64,000 bases of DNA from Pseudonocardia sp. (lineage in GTDB: Bacteria; Actinomycetota; Actinomycetes; Mycobacteriales; Pseudonocardiaceae). The notes under the pieces were generated by a model. The model saw only the letters and a program-made list of their open reading frames with translations. It had not been told where the DNA came from and did not search any database. The stretch is from assembly GCA_025869365.1 (NCBI GenBank), contig JAOZVV010000200.1, positions 1-64,000 on the forward strand, given 5' to 3'. This document shows, piece by piece, positions 1 through 8,105 of the stretch; position 1 is the stretch's first letter, and the number at the start of each line of letters is the position of its first letter. The translations under genes and the position numbers were made by a program.

Positions 1-718
1 CCTCCGCCATGCGCTCGCGCACGCGCCGGGTGGCCGTCTCCCGGTCCTCGCCCCCGGCGACGAGCGCGTCGACGAAATGGGCGACGTCCTGGTACTGCCC
101 CTGACCGGGGGTGTGGTCCTCGTGGGAGAGCAGGATGCGGCCCGTCCCGGGGGAGAGCCGGCGCAGCCGCTCGCGGAGCAGGTCCGCCCCGTCGGCGGCC
201 CGCACGTCGAACCGGTGCAGCACCCGGTGGTCGACCCGCCCGCCGGTGAACCCGTCGACGGCCGCGCACAGCTCCAGGGCGGCCGACGGCCGCCGGGCAT
301 GCCCCGCGGAGACCTTGGTGTGGAACCCGGCGCCGTGGAAGATCGTGGTGATCCCGGCCGCCACCGTCTTCGCCTCGAACGAGGTCAGCGCGAAGTCCCA
401 GGTGAGCTGCGCGCTCGGCCGCGGCGCCTGCTCCCGTTCGAGGGCGTCGCTGTGCACGTCGATCAGCCCCGGCAGGAGCAGCAGCCCGGTCCCGTCGACG
501 TCCCCGCGCAGGCCCGTGCCGCCCTCCACCACGTCCGCGATGAGCCCGTCCTCGACCACGACGGCCGAGGCCCCGGTGACCCGGCCGGGCAGCACGACGC
601 GGACGTCGGTGATCACGTAGGAGGCCGGGGTGCGGCCCAGCGGCCAGCCGCCGGGCCCCCCAGCGGGCCGGACGCCCGCCGCCGGGTCGTCCGGGAGGGT
701 GACCGCGGCGCCGCTCAC
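1..718 (-). CDS. phnM: PhnM, alpha-D-ribose 1-methylphosphonate 5-triphosphate diphosphatase (3' end off window)
   Basis: Cytoplasmic amidohydrolase of the C-P lyase pathway. In the family it removes pyrophosphate from ribose 1-methylphosphonate 5-triphosphate, making the PhnJ substrate. About 239 codons are visible, read leftward from GTG at 718. The reading frame carries the metal-binding signature LLLPGLIDVHSD at residues 80-91 (His89, Asp91), followed by an Asp-Ala-Leu-Glu-Arg stretch as in PhnM. A long conserved core runs on to the window edge. The start overlaps the phnL stop (GTGA), so the two are translationally coupled. The N-terminus has about 30 low-complexity Pro/Gly residues before the fold, so a start nearer residue 33 is possible. 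The missing C-terminus lies left of base 1. Confidence 0.88.
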   Translation of the reverse strand, partial: MSGAAVTLPDDPAAGVRPAGGPGGWPLGRTPASYVITDVRVVLPGRVTGASAVVVEDGLIADVVEGGTGLRGDVDGTGLLLLPGLIDVHSDALEREQAPRPSAQLTWDFALTSFEAKTVAAGITTIFHGAGFHTKVSAGHARRPSAALELCAAVDGFTGGRVDHRVLHRFDVRAADGADLLRERLRRLSPGTGRILLSHEDHTPGQGQYQDVAHFVDALVAGGEDRETATRRVRERMAE

Positions 719-1485
719 GCGTACACCTCGCCGAGCGCCCGGTGCCCGGCCCCGAGCACCTCGTCCACCGTGCCCTCGGCGGTGATGGCGCCGTCCTCCA
801 TGAGCAGCACCCGGCTCGCGACCCGCCGGATGATCCCCATGTCGTGGTAGATCGCCAGGACGCTGACGTCGCGGTGGCGCAGGTCCTCGATCACCGCCAG
901 GGCCAGCGCCCGGTTGGCCGGGTCGAGGGCGGAGACCGGCTCGTCGAGCAGCAGCAGCCGCGGCGGGCTCACGGTGCCCGCGGCGAGGTTCACCCGCTGC
1001 CGCTCCCCGCCGGACAGGACGCTGCAGTCGACCTCCCACAGCCGCTCCTCGACGCCCAGCGCCCGGAGAGACTCCGCGGCCGCGTCCCCCGCGGCGGCGG
1101 CGTCCAGCCCGCGGCGCAGCGCCGCGGCCGTGACCAGCCGCAACGGGCCCTGCCGGGGCGGAGCCTTGAGGAACTGCGAGACGTAGCCGAAGTCGCGCCC
1201 GCGCAGCCGGGCCATGCTGCGGTCGCCGAGCGTGGTCAGGTCGATCTCCCGGTCGCCGTCGTGCAGGACGACCGATCCCGCGTCCGGGAGGTAGTTGCGG
1301 TGGATGCAGCGCAGCAGGCTGGACTTGCCCGCGCCGCTCGCCCCCGCGAGGGCCAGGTGCTCCCCGCGGTTCAGGGTCAGCGACACCGACCGCAGCGAGA
1401 CCACGCTGCGGTCGATCGCGTGCAGGGTGAAGGACTTGCTCAGGCCGCGGACGGTGAGGATCGGCCGCGTCGGTTCGTCGGTCAT
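715..1485 (-). CDS. phnL: PhnL, C-P lyase ABC-type ATPase subunit
   Basis: ABC ATPase of 256 residues, close to the usual 226-240 for PhnL. It has Walker A GASGAGKSS at about 48-56, the signature LSGGERQRVNLA near 158 and Walker B LLLLDEPVSALD near 177. PhnL is not a membrane transporter ATPase. With PhnG, H, I and M it supports the transfer of ATP-derived ribose triphosphate onto phosphonate. The gene starts 16 bases after the phnJK stop and overlaps phnM by four bases. It is assigned to PhnL rather than PhnK by order (between PhnJK and PhnM) and by its lack of the C-terminal PY/QQL tail found in PhnK. Confidence 0.9.
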   Translation of the reverse strand: MTDEPTRPILTVRGLSKSFTLHAIDRSVVSLRSVSLTLNRGEHLALAGASGAGKSSLLRCIHRNYLPDAGSVVLHDGDREIDLTTLGDRSMARLRGRDFGYVSQFLKAPPRQGPLRLVTAAALRRGLDAAAAGDAAAESLRALGVEERLWEVDCSVLSGGERQRVNLAAGTVSPPRLLLLDEPVSALDPANRALALAVIEDLRHRDVSVLAIYHDMGIIRRVASRVLLMEDGAITAEGTVDEVLGAGHRALGEVYA

Positions 1486-1501
1486 GGATCGCCTCTCGGG
1501 C

Positions 1502-3295
1502 TCAGCTGCGCGCGGCGGCGACGAGCTGCTGGGTGTAGGGGTGGTGGGGGTCGGCGAAGAGCTGGTCGGTGAGCCCGGCCTCGACGATGCGGCCCTGCCG
1601 CATCACCACGGCCCGGTCGGTCAGCGCGTCGATCACCGAGAAGTCGTGGCTGACCACCACGACCGCCAGCTCCCGCTCGGCGAGCAGCTCGCGCAGCAGG
1701 TCGAGCACGCCCGCGGCGACGGAGGCGTCCAGGCCCGTCGTGGGCTCGTCGAGCAGGAGCACCTGCGGATCGGTCGCCAGCGCCTTCGCGATCTGCACCC
1801 GCTGGCGCATCCCGCCGGAGAACTGGCCCACCACGTCGTCCATGCGGCCCAGCGGCACCTCCACGCGGTCGAGCAGCTCCGCGGCGCGGCGCCGGATGTC
1901 GTGGTAGGACCGCCACCCCGCGGCGATCAGCGCGTCGGCGATGTTGCCGCCCGCCGAGACGCCGAGGTCCAGGCCCAGCGCCGGGTCCTGGTGGACGACG
2001 CTCAGCACGTGGGTCCGCAGGCGGCGGCGCGCCGGCGGGGAGAGTTCCAGCAGGTTGGCCCGGCCCTCCTCGACCGCGCCGATGCGCACCGCGCCGGTCG
2101 CGCCGAGCTCGTCGCCGATGATGCAGCGCATCACGGTGGACTTGCCGGAACCGGACTCGCCGATGACCCCGAGGGCCTCTGCGGGCGCCACGTCGAAGCT
2201 CACTTCCCGGGCGGCGACGACCTCGCTGGATCCCCGGGAGCCCGGGTAGACCTTGCCCAGGTCCTCGACCTTGAGCGACCAGTCCTCGCCCGGTGCGGTG
2301 ATGCCCGCTGGCCCCGGGACGCGGCGGGTGCCCACCGCGGGCACGAAGGAGCGGACGCGGCGCGCGGGGTCCGGGTAGTAGTGCCGGGGGACGAGCCGGT
2401 CGTGGCGGTCCAGGTCGGCCAGGCCCGCCCGCACCTTCAGGCAGAACTGCACGTCGGAGCAGATGAACTCGCCGGTCCGGGTCTCGACCATGAACGACTC
2501 CGCGGTGCCGCACTTCGCGCAGGCGACGCCCTCGATGTGCTCGACCTCGAACGGGACGTCGTCGAAGGTCAGCGGGTCCACGGCGGTGTGCGGCGGCACC
2601 GCGTAGACCTTCTTGTCCCGGCCGTGGCAGAGGATCGTGAGGTGGTCGCTGCGGTGCAGCCGCGGGATGTCCCAGCGGGGGATCGGGCTCGGCGCCATGA
2701 GGTAGCGCCCGTGCACCATCACCGGGTGCCCGGTGCCGGTGCCCATGACGCCGGTGAGGGCGAGGCGCTCGTAGAGCGCGACCCACATCTTCGCGTAGTC
2801 CCCCTCGGCGTGGCGGCGCTTGCACTCGTAGACGGACTTCTCCACCTGGCGCAGGGGCTCGGACTGCGGCACCTGCAGCACCAGGACCTGGTCCTCGCCC
2901 AGGTACTCCTCCGGGACCCGGTGGCGGGACTGCACGATACTGGCGTCGGCGGTGTCGGCGGTGGCGCGGCTGCCGAGCGTGCCGACGATCAACCGGCGCA
3001 GATTGACGGCGTTGACGCCCTCCTCGTCGCCCTGGTCGATCACCTTCACGCTGTCCTCGGGGCCGCCGATCGCGAGGGTGACCTGCAGCCCGCCGGACCC
3101 CCAGCCGCGGGCCACCGGCATCTCGCGGGACCCGAACGGCACGATGTAGCCGGGCACGCAGACGCCGGCGAGCACGCCCCGGCGCACCTCGCGCTTGGCC
3201 TGCTCGTCCATCACCACCGGCCTGCCCTCGTGCGGGTCCGCGGGCAGCAGCGCGGCGAGCGCGGCGGGCTGCCCTGCCTGGCTCTGGAGGGTCAT
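1502..3295 (-). CDS. phnJ: PhnJ-PhnK fusion: C-P lyase catalytic subunit joined to its ABC ATPase
   Basis: A single 597-residue reading frame with no stop between two known subunits. Residues 1-300 are PhnJ, the radical-SAM enzyme that breaks the carbon-phosphorus bond. Gly49 in the VPGY motif matches the glycyl-radical glycine of E. coli PhnJ (Gly32). The cysteines Cys259, Cys262, Cys279 and Cys285 correspond to its four iron-sulfur cysteines, with a shorter middle spacer (16 residues against 21). Residues 340-597 are PhnK, with Walker A GESGSGKST at 379-387, signature FSGGMRQRVQIAKAL and Walker B LLLLDEPTTGLD. The linker (300-340) contains in-frame GTG codons, so a separate PhnK could also be made internally. 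In E. coli PhnK docks on PhnJ, so a fusion is structurally reasonable. ATG 3295 overlaps the phnI stop (ATGA). Confidence 0.88.
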   Translation of the reverse strand: MTLQSQAGQPAALAALLPADPHEGRPVVMDEQAKREVRRGVLAGVCVPGYIVPFGSREMPVARGWGSGGLQVTLAIGGPEDSVKVIDQGDEEGVNAVNLRRLIVGTLGSRATADTADASIVQSRHRVPEEYLGEDQVLVLQVPQSEPLRQVEKSVYECKRRHAEGDYAKMWVALYERLALTGVMGTGTGHPVMVHGRYLMAPSPIPRWDIPRLHRSDHLTILCHGRDKKVYAVPPHTAVDPLTFDDVPFEVEHIEGVACAKCGTAESFMVETRTGEFICSDVQFCLKVRAGLADLDRHDRLVPRHYYPDPARRVRSFVPAVGTRRVPGPAGITAPGEDWSLKVEDLGKVYPGSRGSSEVVAAREVSFDVAPAEALGVIGESGSGKSTVMRCIIGDELGATGAVRIGAVEEGRANLLELSPPARRRLRTHVLSVVHQDPALGLDLGVSAGGNIADALIAAGWRSYHDIRRRAAELLDRVEVPLGRMDDVVGQFSGGMRQRVQIAKALATDPQVLLLDEPTTGLDASVAAGVLDLLRELLAERELAVVVVSHDFSVIDALTDRAVVMRQGRIVEAGLTDQLFADPHHPYTQQLVAAARS

Positions 3296-4470
3296 GCCGT
3301 GGCTCCTTCGACTGGTTCTGCGACGGGGTCCGGGCCGGGCTCTGCGACGGGCTCGGCCGCCGCGCCGGTGACGTCGGCGAGCAACCGGTCGAGCTCGGCC
3401 CGCGCCTCGGCGCGGGCGGCGGCAGCCGCGTCCAGGCCGGACTGGAAGGTGACGTAGTGGGGGAGCTTGAGGTGTTCGAGGAAGCCGCTCGCGGCCAACC
3501 CGTCCGTGGTGTGCAGGACGATCTGCTCCAGCCGCCTGCCGGTCTCGCTGCCCTTGAACCGGACGAGGGAGACGTCCAGCGAGGCGGCGGCGATGACCTT
3601 GCGCTCGTTGTGCCCGAACGCCATCGCGTAGCCGACGTCGTAGGTCGTCGGATCCTCGCCGCGCAGCTCGCCGAGGTGGGCGACGGCCTCGGTCTCCGAC
3701 ACCCGGACCCGGCCGATCTCGACCGGCTCGCCGGTGTGCGGGTGGCGCACCCGCACCGGCAGCCGCCCGTGGCGGACCTCGCCGAGGGTGACCGCCTCCG
3801 CGGCGTAGCCGTCCGGACCCAGCACGGACTGGTACCAGATGGTGATCAACGCCCCGGTGTCCGCCTGGGCCATCGCGGACAGCCAGGCCGAACGGTGGGC
3901 CGGCAGCCGGGGCGCGACCATCTGGATGTCGAAGGGCTCCTCGTCCTCGGCCCCGGACCGGTCGACGAGCACGCCCCGGTCCGCGAGGTAGTCCCGGTAG
4001 CGGCGGAACGGGCCGTCGGCGGGGTGCTCCGGGGGCGGCCCGTCGCGCTCCTCGACGACCGGCAACGGCAGGTCCGGCCCGTCGTGCAGGATGCGCGCGG
4101 TGTAGTCGACGGTCTCGCCGAGCAGGATCGGCCCGTCGGGCCGGCGCTGGGTCGACACCACCCGCCGCAGCAGCTCCATCTCCCGGGGATCGATCGGGTC
4201 GCTGAACGCGACGCGGGGGAGGGTGGAGCGGTGGGCCCGGATCAGGTGCACCGCCTCGGAGAGATCGCCGTTGGCCTGCCGGAAGGCCGCGGCCGCGGTG
4301 TCCGGATCCCACAGCCCGCCCTCACCCATCACGCGGTCGATCGCGAGCGGGAAGCTCTCGACCACGGCGTCCGCGGTCAGGCCGCTGTCGAGCCGGGCGC
4401 GACGGTCGAGGACGAGCCGCTCCGCGGCGACGATCGCCTCGGTGCCGCCCTTGTTCGTTCCGGCGTACAT
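3292..4470 (-). CDS. phnI: PhnI, C-P lyase core subunit
   Basis: PhnI is a core component of the PhnGHIJ complex. With PhnG, PhnH and PhnL it displaces adenine from ATP to attach ribose triphosphate to the phosphonate. The product here is 392 residues against about 354 in E. coli; the excess is a low-complexity Ala/Glu/Pro-rich C-terminal tail after about residue 365. The start ATG at 4470 gives the family-typical opening MYAGTNKGGTEAI (E. coli begins MYVAVKGGEKAI). An upstream extension in the same frame has no family resemblance. The stop of the preceding gene overlaps the start (TGATG). Confidence 0.88.
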   Translation of the reverse strand: MYAGTNKGGTEAIVAAERLVLDRRARLDSGLTADAVVESFPLAIDRVMGEGGLWDPDTAAAAFRQANGDLSEAVHLIRAHRSTLPRVAFSDPIDPREMELLRRVVSTQRRPDGPILLGETVDYTARILHDGPDLPLPVVEERDGPPPEHPADGPFRRYRDYLADRGVLVDRSGAEDEEPFDIQMVAPRLPAHRSAWLSAMAQADTGALITIWYQSVLGPDGYAAEAVTLGEVRHGRLPVRVRHPHTGEPVEIGRVRVSETEAVAHLGELRGEDPTTYDVGYAMAFGHNERKVIAAASLDVSLVRFKGSETGRRLEQIVLHTTDGLAASGFLEHLKLPHYVTFQSGLDAAAAARAEARAELDRLLADVTGAAAEPVAEPGPDPVAEPVEGATA

Positions 4471-5189
4471 CAGGCGACCTCGATCCGGGTGGTCCGGGGG
4501 ATCCCGGCGACGGTGCCGGCGTCGGTCACGAACAGCACGTCGATGCCGGTCGGGTAGTCGCCGACGAGGTCGGCGCGCGCGGCGAGGAACCGGTCGCCGA
4601 GGCCGGTGACCTCGAGGTGGACGGGTTCGCCGGCCGGCACACCCGGACCGGTGAGCCGCCAGCCGCGCCCGGGTGCGTCGGTCGGGTACGCGACGGACGA
4701 CCCGGACCAGCTCAGCCAGGCCCCGAGGGCCGTCGCGACCGGCTGCGACGAGCCCGACGAGGGGATCAGGATCCGTCGCGCGGTCCGCATCGCGACGGCG
4801 GCCCGGGTGATGGCCGCGCGGTCGACGCTGTCGATCGCCCGCGACAGCCCGTCCATGGTGATCGCGAACACGTCGTCGATCGTGTCCCGGCCTGCCGGGG
4901 AACCGGCCGGCACCCGGGCGCACCGGCAGCCCGGGCAGCCCGTCTGCGCCGCGAGCCGCAGCTTGAAGTCCTTGAAGCTCGCGATGCCCAGGCTGTGACA
5001 GAACCGGACGACCGAGCCCACCGAGCTTCCCGAGGCCTCGCCGAGCCGGACGGCGGACATCGTCAGGACCCGTTCGGGATCGTCGAGCACCGTCTCGGCG
5101 ATCCGGCGGCCGCTGGCGGACAGGCTCGGCACGCGTGCCCGGAGGAACTCGAGCATGTCGACCTGGGGTCCGGACGCCTGTGCTGTCAC
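4470..5189 (-). CDS. RpiR-type regulator fused to the C-terminal third of PhnH
   Basis: A 239-residue chimera. Residues 15-82 are an RpiR helix-turn-helix (LSASGRRIAETVL, then SVGSVVRFCHSLG). Residues 101-165 are the linker and first half of an RpiR SIS sugar-phosphate domain (ARRILIPSSGSSQPVATAL). From about residue 176 the sequence becomes the end of PhnH: GWRLTGPGV, then YPTGIDVLF and the hallmark IPRTTRIEV at the C-terminus. The second half of the SIS domain and about two thirds of PhnH are missing, and phnG, which normally sits between regulator and phnH, is absent. An in-frame deletion from rpiR across phnG into phnH would explain this. GTG 5189 was chosen; ATG 5156 is an alternative. 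Neither has a strong ribosome site. Confidence 0.72.
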   Translation of the reverse strand: MTAQASGPQVDMLEFLRARVPSLSASGRRIAETVLDDPERVLTMSAVRLGEASGSSVGSVVRFCHSLGIASFKDFKLRLAAQTGCPGCRCARVPAGSPAGRDTIDDVFAITMDGLSRAIDSVDRAAITRAAVAMRTARRILIPSSGSSQPVATALGAWLSWSGSSVAYPTDAPGRGWRLTGPGVPAGEPVHLEVTGLGDRFLAARADLVGDYPTGIDVLFVTDAGTVAGIPRTTRIEVA

Positions 5190-5241
5190 GACAACGACGC
5201 TAAGGACGGTGTGCGGCCCGCCGGCGGCGCGCAAGGTGAAT

Positions 5242-5282
5242 GGAATCCATATTCCGGTGACGATTCGGAGTCGGAAGAATCG
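5242..5282. promoter_or_regulatory. Two inverted repeats upstream of the phn operon, candidate operators
   Basis: GGAAT-CCAT-ATTCC at 5242-5255 and CGATTC-(10)-GAATCG at 5261-5282 lie in a locally AT-rich patch 50-95 bases upstream of the RpiR-PhnH start. The position suits a repressor site for the operon. Binding by the RpiR part is inference. The rest of the gap 5190-5506 holds this patch, a long-armed inverted repeat (5439-5501) and no gene I can see. Confidence 0.35.
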
Positions 5283-5438
5283 TCCACCCGGCCCGCAGCA
5301 GCCGCCCGGACGGCCGGGGTCCGCGTGTCTCATGACAGGACGGGGCCCGGATCCGCTGGCCGGGCAGCCTCCGGCAATGAACCGATAATCGACGTTATGA
5401 CAGTTCGCAGTGTGGGGGCCGCCCCAGCGGGACCCCCC

Positions 5439-5501
5439 TGATCGCCGTTCGGGAGCACCGGACCGCGTCCACCACGGCTCGCGGCGCCCGAACGGCGATC
5501 A
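5439..5501. terminator. 15-bp perfect inverted repeat downstream of the crotonase gene
   Basis: TGATCGCCGTTCGGG at 5439-5453 and its exact reverse complement at 5487-5501 flank a 33-base loop. It sits 5 bases past the stop of the minus-strand crotonase gene. A bidirectional terminator is likely. The loop is long and lacks a T tract, so a dispersed palindromic repeat is an alternative. Confidence 0.45.
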
Positions 5502-5506
5502 CCGCA

Positions 5507-6310
5507 TCAGCGGCGCTGGTACACCGGCGGCCGCTTCTCGAGGAAGGCCTGGGTGGCCTCGTCGCGGTCCGAGGTCATGCTGGTGAGGATCTGCTGGCGG
5601 TTCTCGAACTCGACCGCACCGGTGAAGCTGGAGTTCTCCACCGACGCCCACATGCCCTGCTTGGTCAGCTCCACCGAGAACGGCGGGTTGAGCATGATCT
5701 CCGCGGCCTCGGCGTAGGCCGCCTCGAGCAGCTCGGCGGGATCCACGACGTGGGTGACGAGCCCGATCCGCAGCGCCTCGTCCGACTTCGCCCGGCGGCC
5801 CGTCAACATCAGCTCATGGGCCCGGCCCGTGCCGACGATCCGCGGCAGCAGCCAGGACAGGCCGATGTCGCAGGCGGAGAACCCGGCCCGGATGAACCCG
5901 ACCGCGAAGATCGCGGGCTCGGCGGCCATCCGGATGTCACTCGCCAGCGCGAGGGCCAGTCCCCCGCCCGCCGCGGGACCGTTGATCGCGGCGATCACCG
6001 GCTGCGGCAGCTGGTGCAGCTGGATCGCCAGCTGCGCGATCTCCCGCTGACGGGCCAGCCCGTCGATCGGGTTGCGCCCCTCGGTCGTGGAGGGGCCGTC
6101 GTCGTAGCCGGTCAGGTTCAGCCCGGCGCAGAAGCCCCGCCCGCTGCCGGTGAGGATGACGACGCGGCAGGTGCGGTCGGTCGCCAGCTCGGTGAGGGTC
6201 TCGGACAGCGTCCGGACCATCTCCGCGTCGAGCGCGTTGAGCCGCTCGGGCCGGTTCAGGGTCAGTTGGACGACGCCCTCACGCGGACGACTCTTCTCCA
6301 CCACGGACAT
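5507..6310 (-). CDS. Enoyl-CoA hydratase/isomerase family protein
   Basis: Crotonase-fold acyl-CoA enzyme of 267 residues, the usual size. The first oxyanion-hole segment is GRGFCAGLNL (about 57-66) and the second NGPAAGGGLALALASDI (about 108-124). The acid/base region CDIGLSWLLPRIVG follows. The Asp in CDIG occupies the position where hydratases often have Glu, so isomerase or another crotonase activity is possible; the substrate cannot be read from sequence. The start at 6310 has a good GAGGAGG ribosome site 8 bases upstream. It is a single gene, divergent from the nat gene. Confidence 0.85.
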   Translation of the reverse strand: MSVVEKSRPREGVVQLTLNRPERLNALDAEMVRTLSETLTELATDRTCRVVILTGSGRGFCAGLNLTGYDDGPSTTEGRNPIDGLARQREIAQLAIQLHQLPQPVIAAINGPAAGGGLALALASDIRMAAEPAIFAVGFIRAGFSACDIGLSWLLPRIVGTGRAHELMLTGRRAKSDEALRIGLVTHVVDPAELLEAAYAEAAEIMLNPPFSVELTKQGMWASVENSSFTGAVEFENRQQILTSMTSDRDEATQAFLEKRPPVYQRR

Positions 6311-6333
6311 GTATGCGGCCTCCTCGAAGTACT

Positions 6334-6348
6334 GAACGAACGAACGTT
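6334..6348. promoter_or_regulatory. GAAC-repeat motif before the crotonase gene
   Basis: Three tandem GAAC units running into GTT (GAACGAACGAACGTT) lie 24 bases upstream of the minus-strand crotonase start, in an AT-richer patch. TetR-family repressors of fatty-acid genes often bind such short repeats. No regulator gene is adjacent, so this is a weak call. Confidence 0.25.
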
Positions 6349-6473
6349 AATCGATCGAGCCGCTCAGCAGAAGGGGGCGGAGGCCACGGGCCGCGGGGCC
6401 GCCGGAACCGGGTGACCGGCCGGGCGGCGGTGCCCTAGGTTCGAGTCATGGCGGTCACCTGCAGGACCTCTGC

Positions 6474-7298
6474 ATGAGCCCGGACGAGTGGGACGTCGGT
6501 CGGCTCGACGTCGCCGGGTACCTCGCACGGATCGGCGTCGCCGGGGATCTCCCGCCGGACGGCGCGACGCTGTCCCGGCTGCACCGTGCCCACGTCGCGT
6601 CGATCCCGTTCGAGAACCTGGACGTCCTCCTCGGCCGCGGTGTCGACGTGGACCTGCCGGCCGTCGCCGCCAAGCTCGTCGACCGCGGGCGCGGCGGCTA
6701 CTGCTACGAGCACGGGACCCTGTTCTCCGCCGTGCTGGTGCGACTCGGCTTCACCGTGCACCGCCTGCTCGCGAGGGTCGGCGACGACCGGACCCGGCCC
6801 GGGCCACGCACCCACATGACGCTGGACGTCCGGGCCGGTGAACAGCGGTGGTTCGCGGACGTCGGTTTCGGCTCCGGGCTGCTGTGGCCCCTGCCCTGGC
6901 ACGACGGTGCGACCGCCACCCAGGGCACCTGGCTGCACGGCCTCGTCCTCGCCGACGACGGGGTCTGGGAGCACCGCCAGCACCGCCCGGACGGGCGCTG
7001 GGAGACCCTCTACCGCGTCACCGAGGAGCCCCAGCACGTGAGTGACGTGCGGATGGCCAACCACTTCACGTCGACCTACCCGGCCTCCCCGTTCGTCGGG
7101 CACCTCCTCGCGATCCGCAAGAACGAGATCACCCGGCACGTCCTGCGGGACCGGGTGCTCGTGACCACGGACGCCCAGGGGGCGGAGAAGAGCCGCACGC
7201 TCGACGACGGTGAGCTCGCGGCCACCCTGCGCGGGGACTTCCGCATCCCGCTGAGCGACGCGGAGATCCGCACCGTCCTCGATCGACTCCCTAGCTGA
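6474..7298 (+). CDS. nat: Arylamine N-acetyltransferase
   Basis: Cytoplasmic enzyme that moves an acetyl (or propionyl) group from CoA to arylamines and hydrazines. It has 274 residues, as expected. The catalytic triad is visible: Cys77 in RGGYCYEH, His114 in RTHMTLDV and Asp129 in FADVGFGSG. The usual RGG-x-C-x-E-x-N reads Gly in place of the final Asn (EHG). The IPFENLD motif at 44-50 is also typical. The ATG at 6474 has a weak AGGACC upstream. In mycobacteria nat sits in a cholesterol-degradation operon; here it stands alone between a crotonase and a nitroreductase gene. Confidence 0.9.
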   Translation: MSPDEWDVGRLDVAGYLARIGVAGDLPPDGATLSRLHRAHVASIPFENLDVLLGRGVDVDLPAVAAKLVDRGRGGYCYEHGTLFSAVLVRLGFTVHRLLARVGDDRTRPGPRTHMTLDVRAGEQRWFADVGFGSGLLWPLPWHDGATATQGTWLHGLVLADDGVWEHRQHRPDGRWETLYRVTEEPQHVSDVRMANHFTSTYPASPFVGHLLAIRKNEITRHVLRDRVLVTTDAQGAEKSRTLDDGELAATLRGDFRIPLSDAEIRTVLDRLPS

Positions 7299-7344
7299 CC
7301 CGGACCGAACACGCCGGACTGCCGGGGCAGTCGTCCAGGAACGG

Positions 7345-7382
7345 GTGATTGAGAGTTGAACTCTTCGATGTCAAGTGATTGA
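7345..7382. promoter_or_regulatory. Inverted repeat flanked by direct repeats before the nitroreductase gene
   Basis: AGAGTT-G-AACTCT (7352-7364) is a perfect inverted repeat, bracketed by two copies of GTGATTGA (7345-7352 and 7375-7382). The site is 52-89 bases before the nitroreductase start in a GC-poor patch. A dimeric repressor of the MarR/HxlR type is a reasonable guess. Confidence 0.35.
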
Positions 7383-7433
7383 CGCCACGGCCCGGCCCGG
7401 AATGACGGCCTCCCTGCGGAACTTCGAGAAGAC

Positions 7434-8060
7434 ATGACCACCACGTCCCCCGAGACCTCGCTCGCGCTCCCCCTGCTCGACGTCGCCGGTCGCGAGGTCC
7501 TGTTCACCGAGGCCCGCACCGCGAACACCTTCTCCGACGAGCCCGTCGCCGACGAGACCCTGGCGTCGGTCTGGGACCTCGCGAAGTGGCCGCCGACGGC
7601 CGCGAACACCCAGCCGGTGCGCGTGACGTTCGTGCGGACGCCGGAGGGCAAGGAGCGGCTGCTCCCCCTGATGTCCGAGGGCAACCGGGGCAAGGTGGAG
7701 GCCGCGCCGGTCACCGCGATCTTCGCCGCGGACCTGGACTTCCACGAGTTCACCGAGCAGACCTTCCCGATCCGGCCGGAGATGAAGGACGCCTTCGAGG
7801 CCAACGGTCGCGAGGGCCGTTCCGCCATGGCGACCTTCAACGCCACGCTCCAGATCGGCTACTTCCTGCTGGCGGCCCGCGCCCACGGCCTGGCGACCGG
7901 ACCGATGGCCGGCTTCGACGTCGGCGGCGTGACCGCGGAGTTCTTCCCCGGAGGGCGCCACCGCGCGCTGCTCGTGGTCAACATCGGGCACCCGGGGCCG
8001 GACGCCTGGTTCCCCCGCCTGCCGCGGCTCGCGCACTCGGACGTCGTCCGCTGGGCATGA
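7434..8060 (+). CDS. Nitroreductase-family protein, malonic semialdehyde reductase (RutE)-like
   Basis: FMN-dependent oxidoreductase of 208 residues resembling the RutE/HadB branch. It shows FTEARTANTFSDEPV near the N-terminus, the FMN-contact segment WPPTAANTQPVR (about 50-61), GREGRSAMATFNATLQIGY with the alternating dimer-interface helix, and a glycine-rich MAGFDVGGV. RutE reduces malonic semialdehyde to 3-hydroxypropionate in pyrimidine breakdown. No other rut gene is nearby, so detoxification of nitro or quinone compounds is equally possible. The ATG lies just after AAGAC with no strong ribosome site. Confidence 0.78.
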   Translation: MTTTSPETSLALPLLDVAGREVLFTEARTANTFSDEPVADETLASVWDLAKWPPTAANTQPVRVTFVRTPEGKERLLPLMSEGNRGKVEAAPVTAIFAADLDFHEFTEQTFPIRPEMKDAFEANGREGRSAMATFNATLQIGYFLLAARAHGLATGPMAGFDVGGVTAEFFPGGRHRALLVVNIGHPGPDAWFPRLPRLAHSDVVRWA

Positions 8061-8105
8061 CCGTTCGCCGTCCACGGACGGCTCGGGCCCGGTAGCAGGG
8101 GCGAA

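Noticed and set aside
1295-3457. Long open frame on the plus strand opposite phnJK (about 720 codons)
   Set aside because: It mirrors the phnJK/phnI genes codon for codon, is rich in His/Arg/Val repeats typical of antisense GC-rich DNA, and has no recognisable domain.
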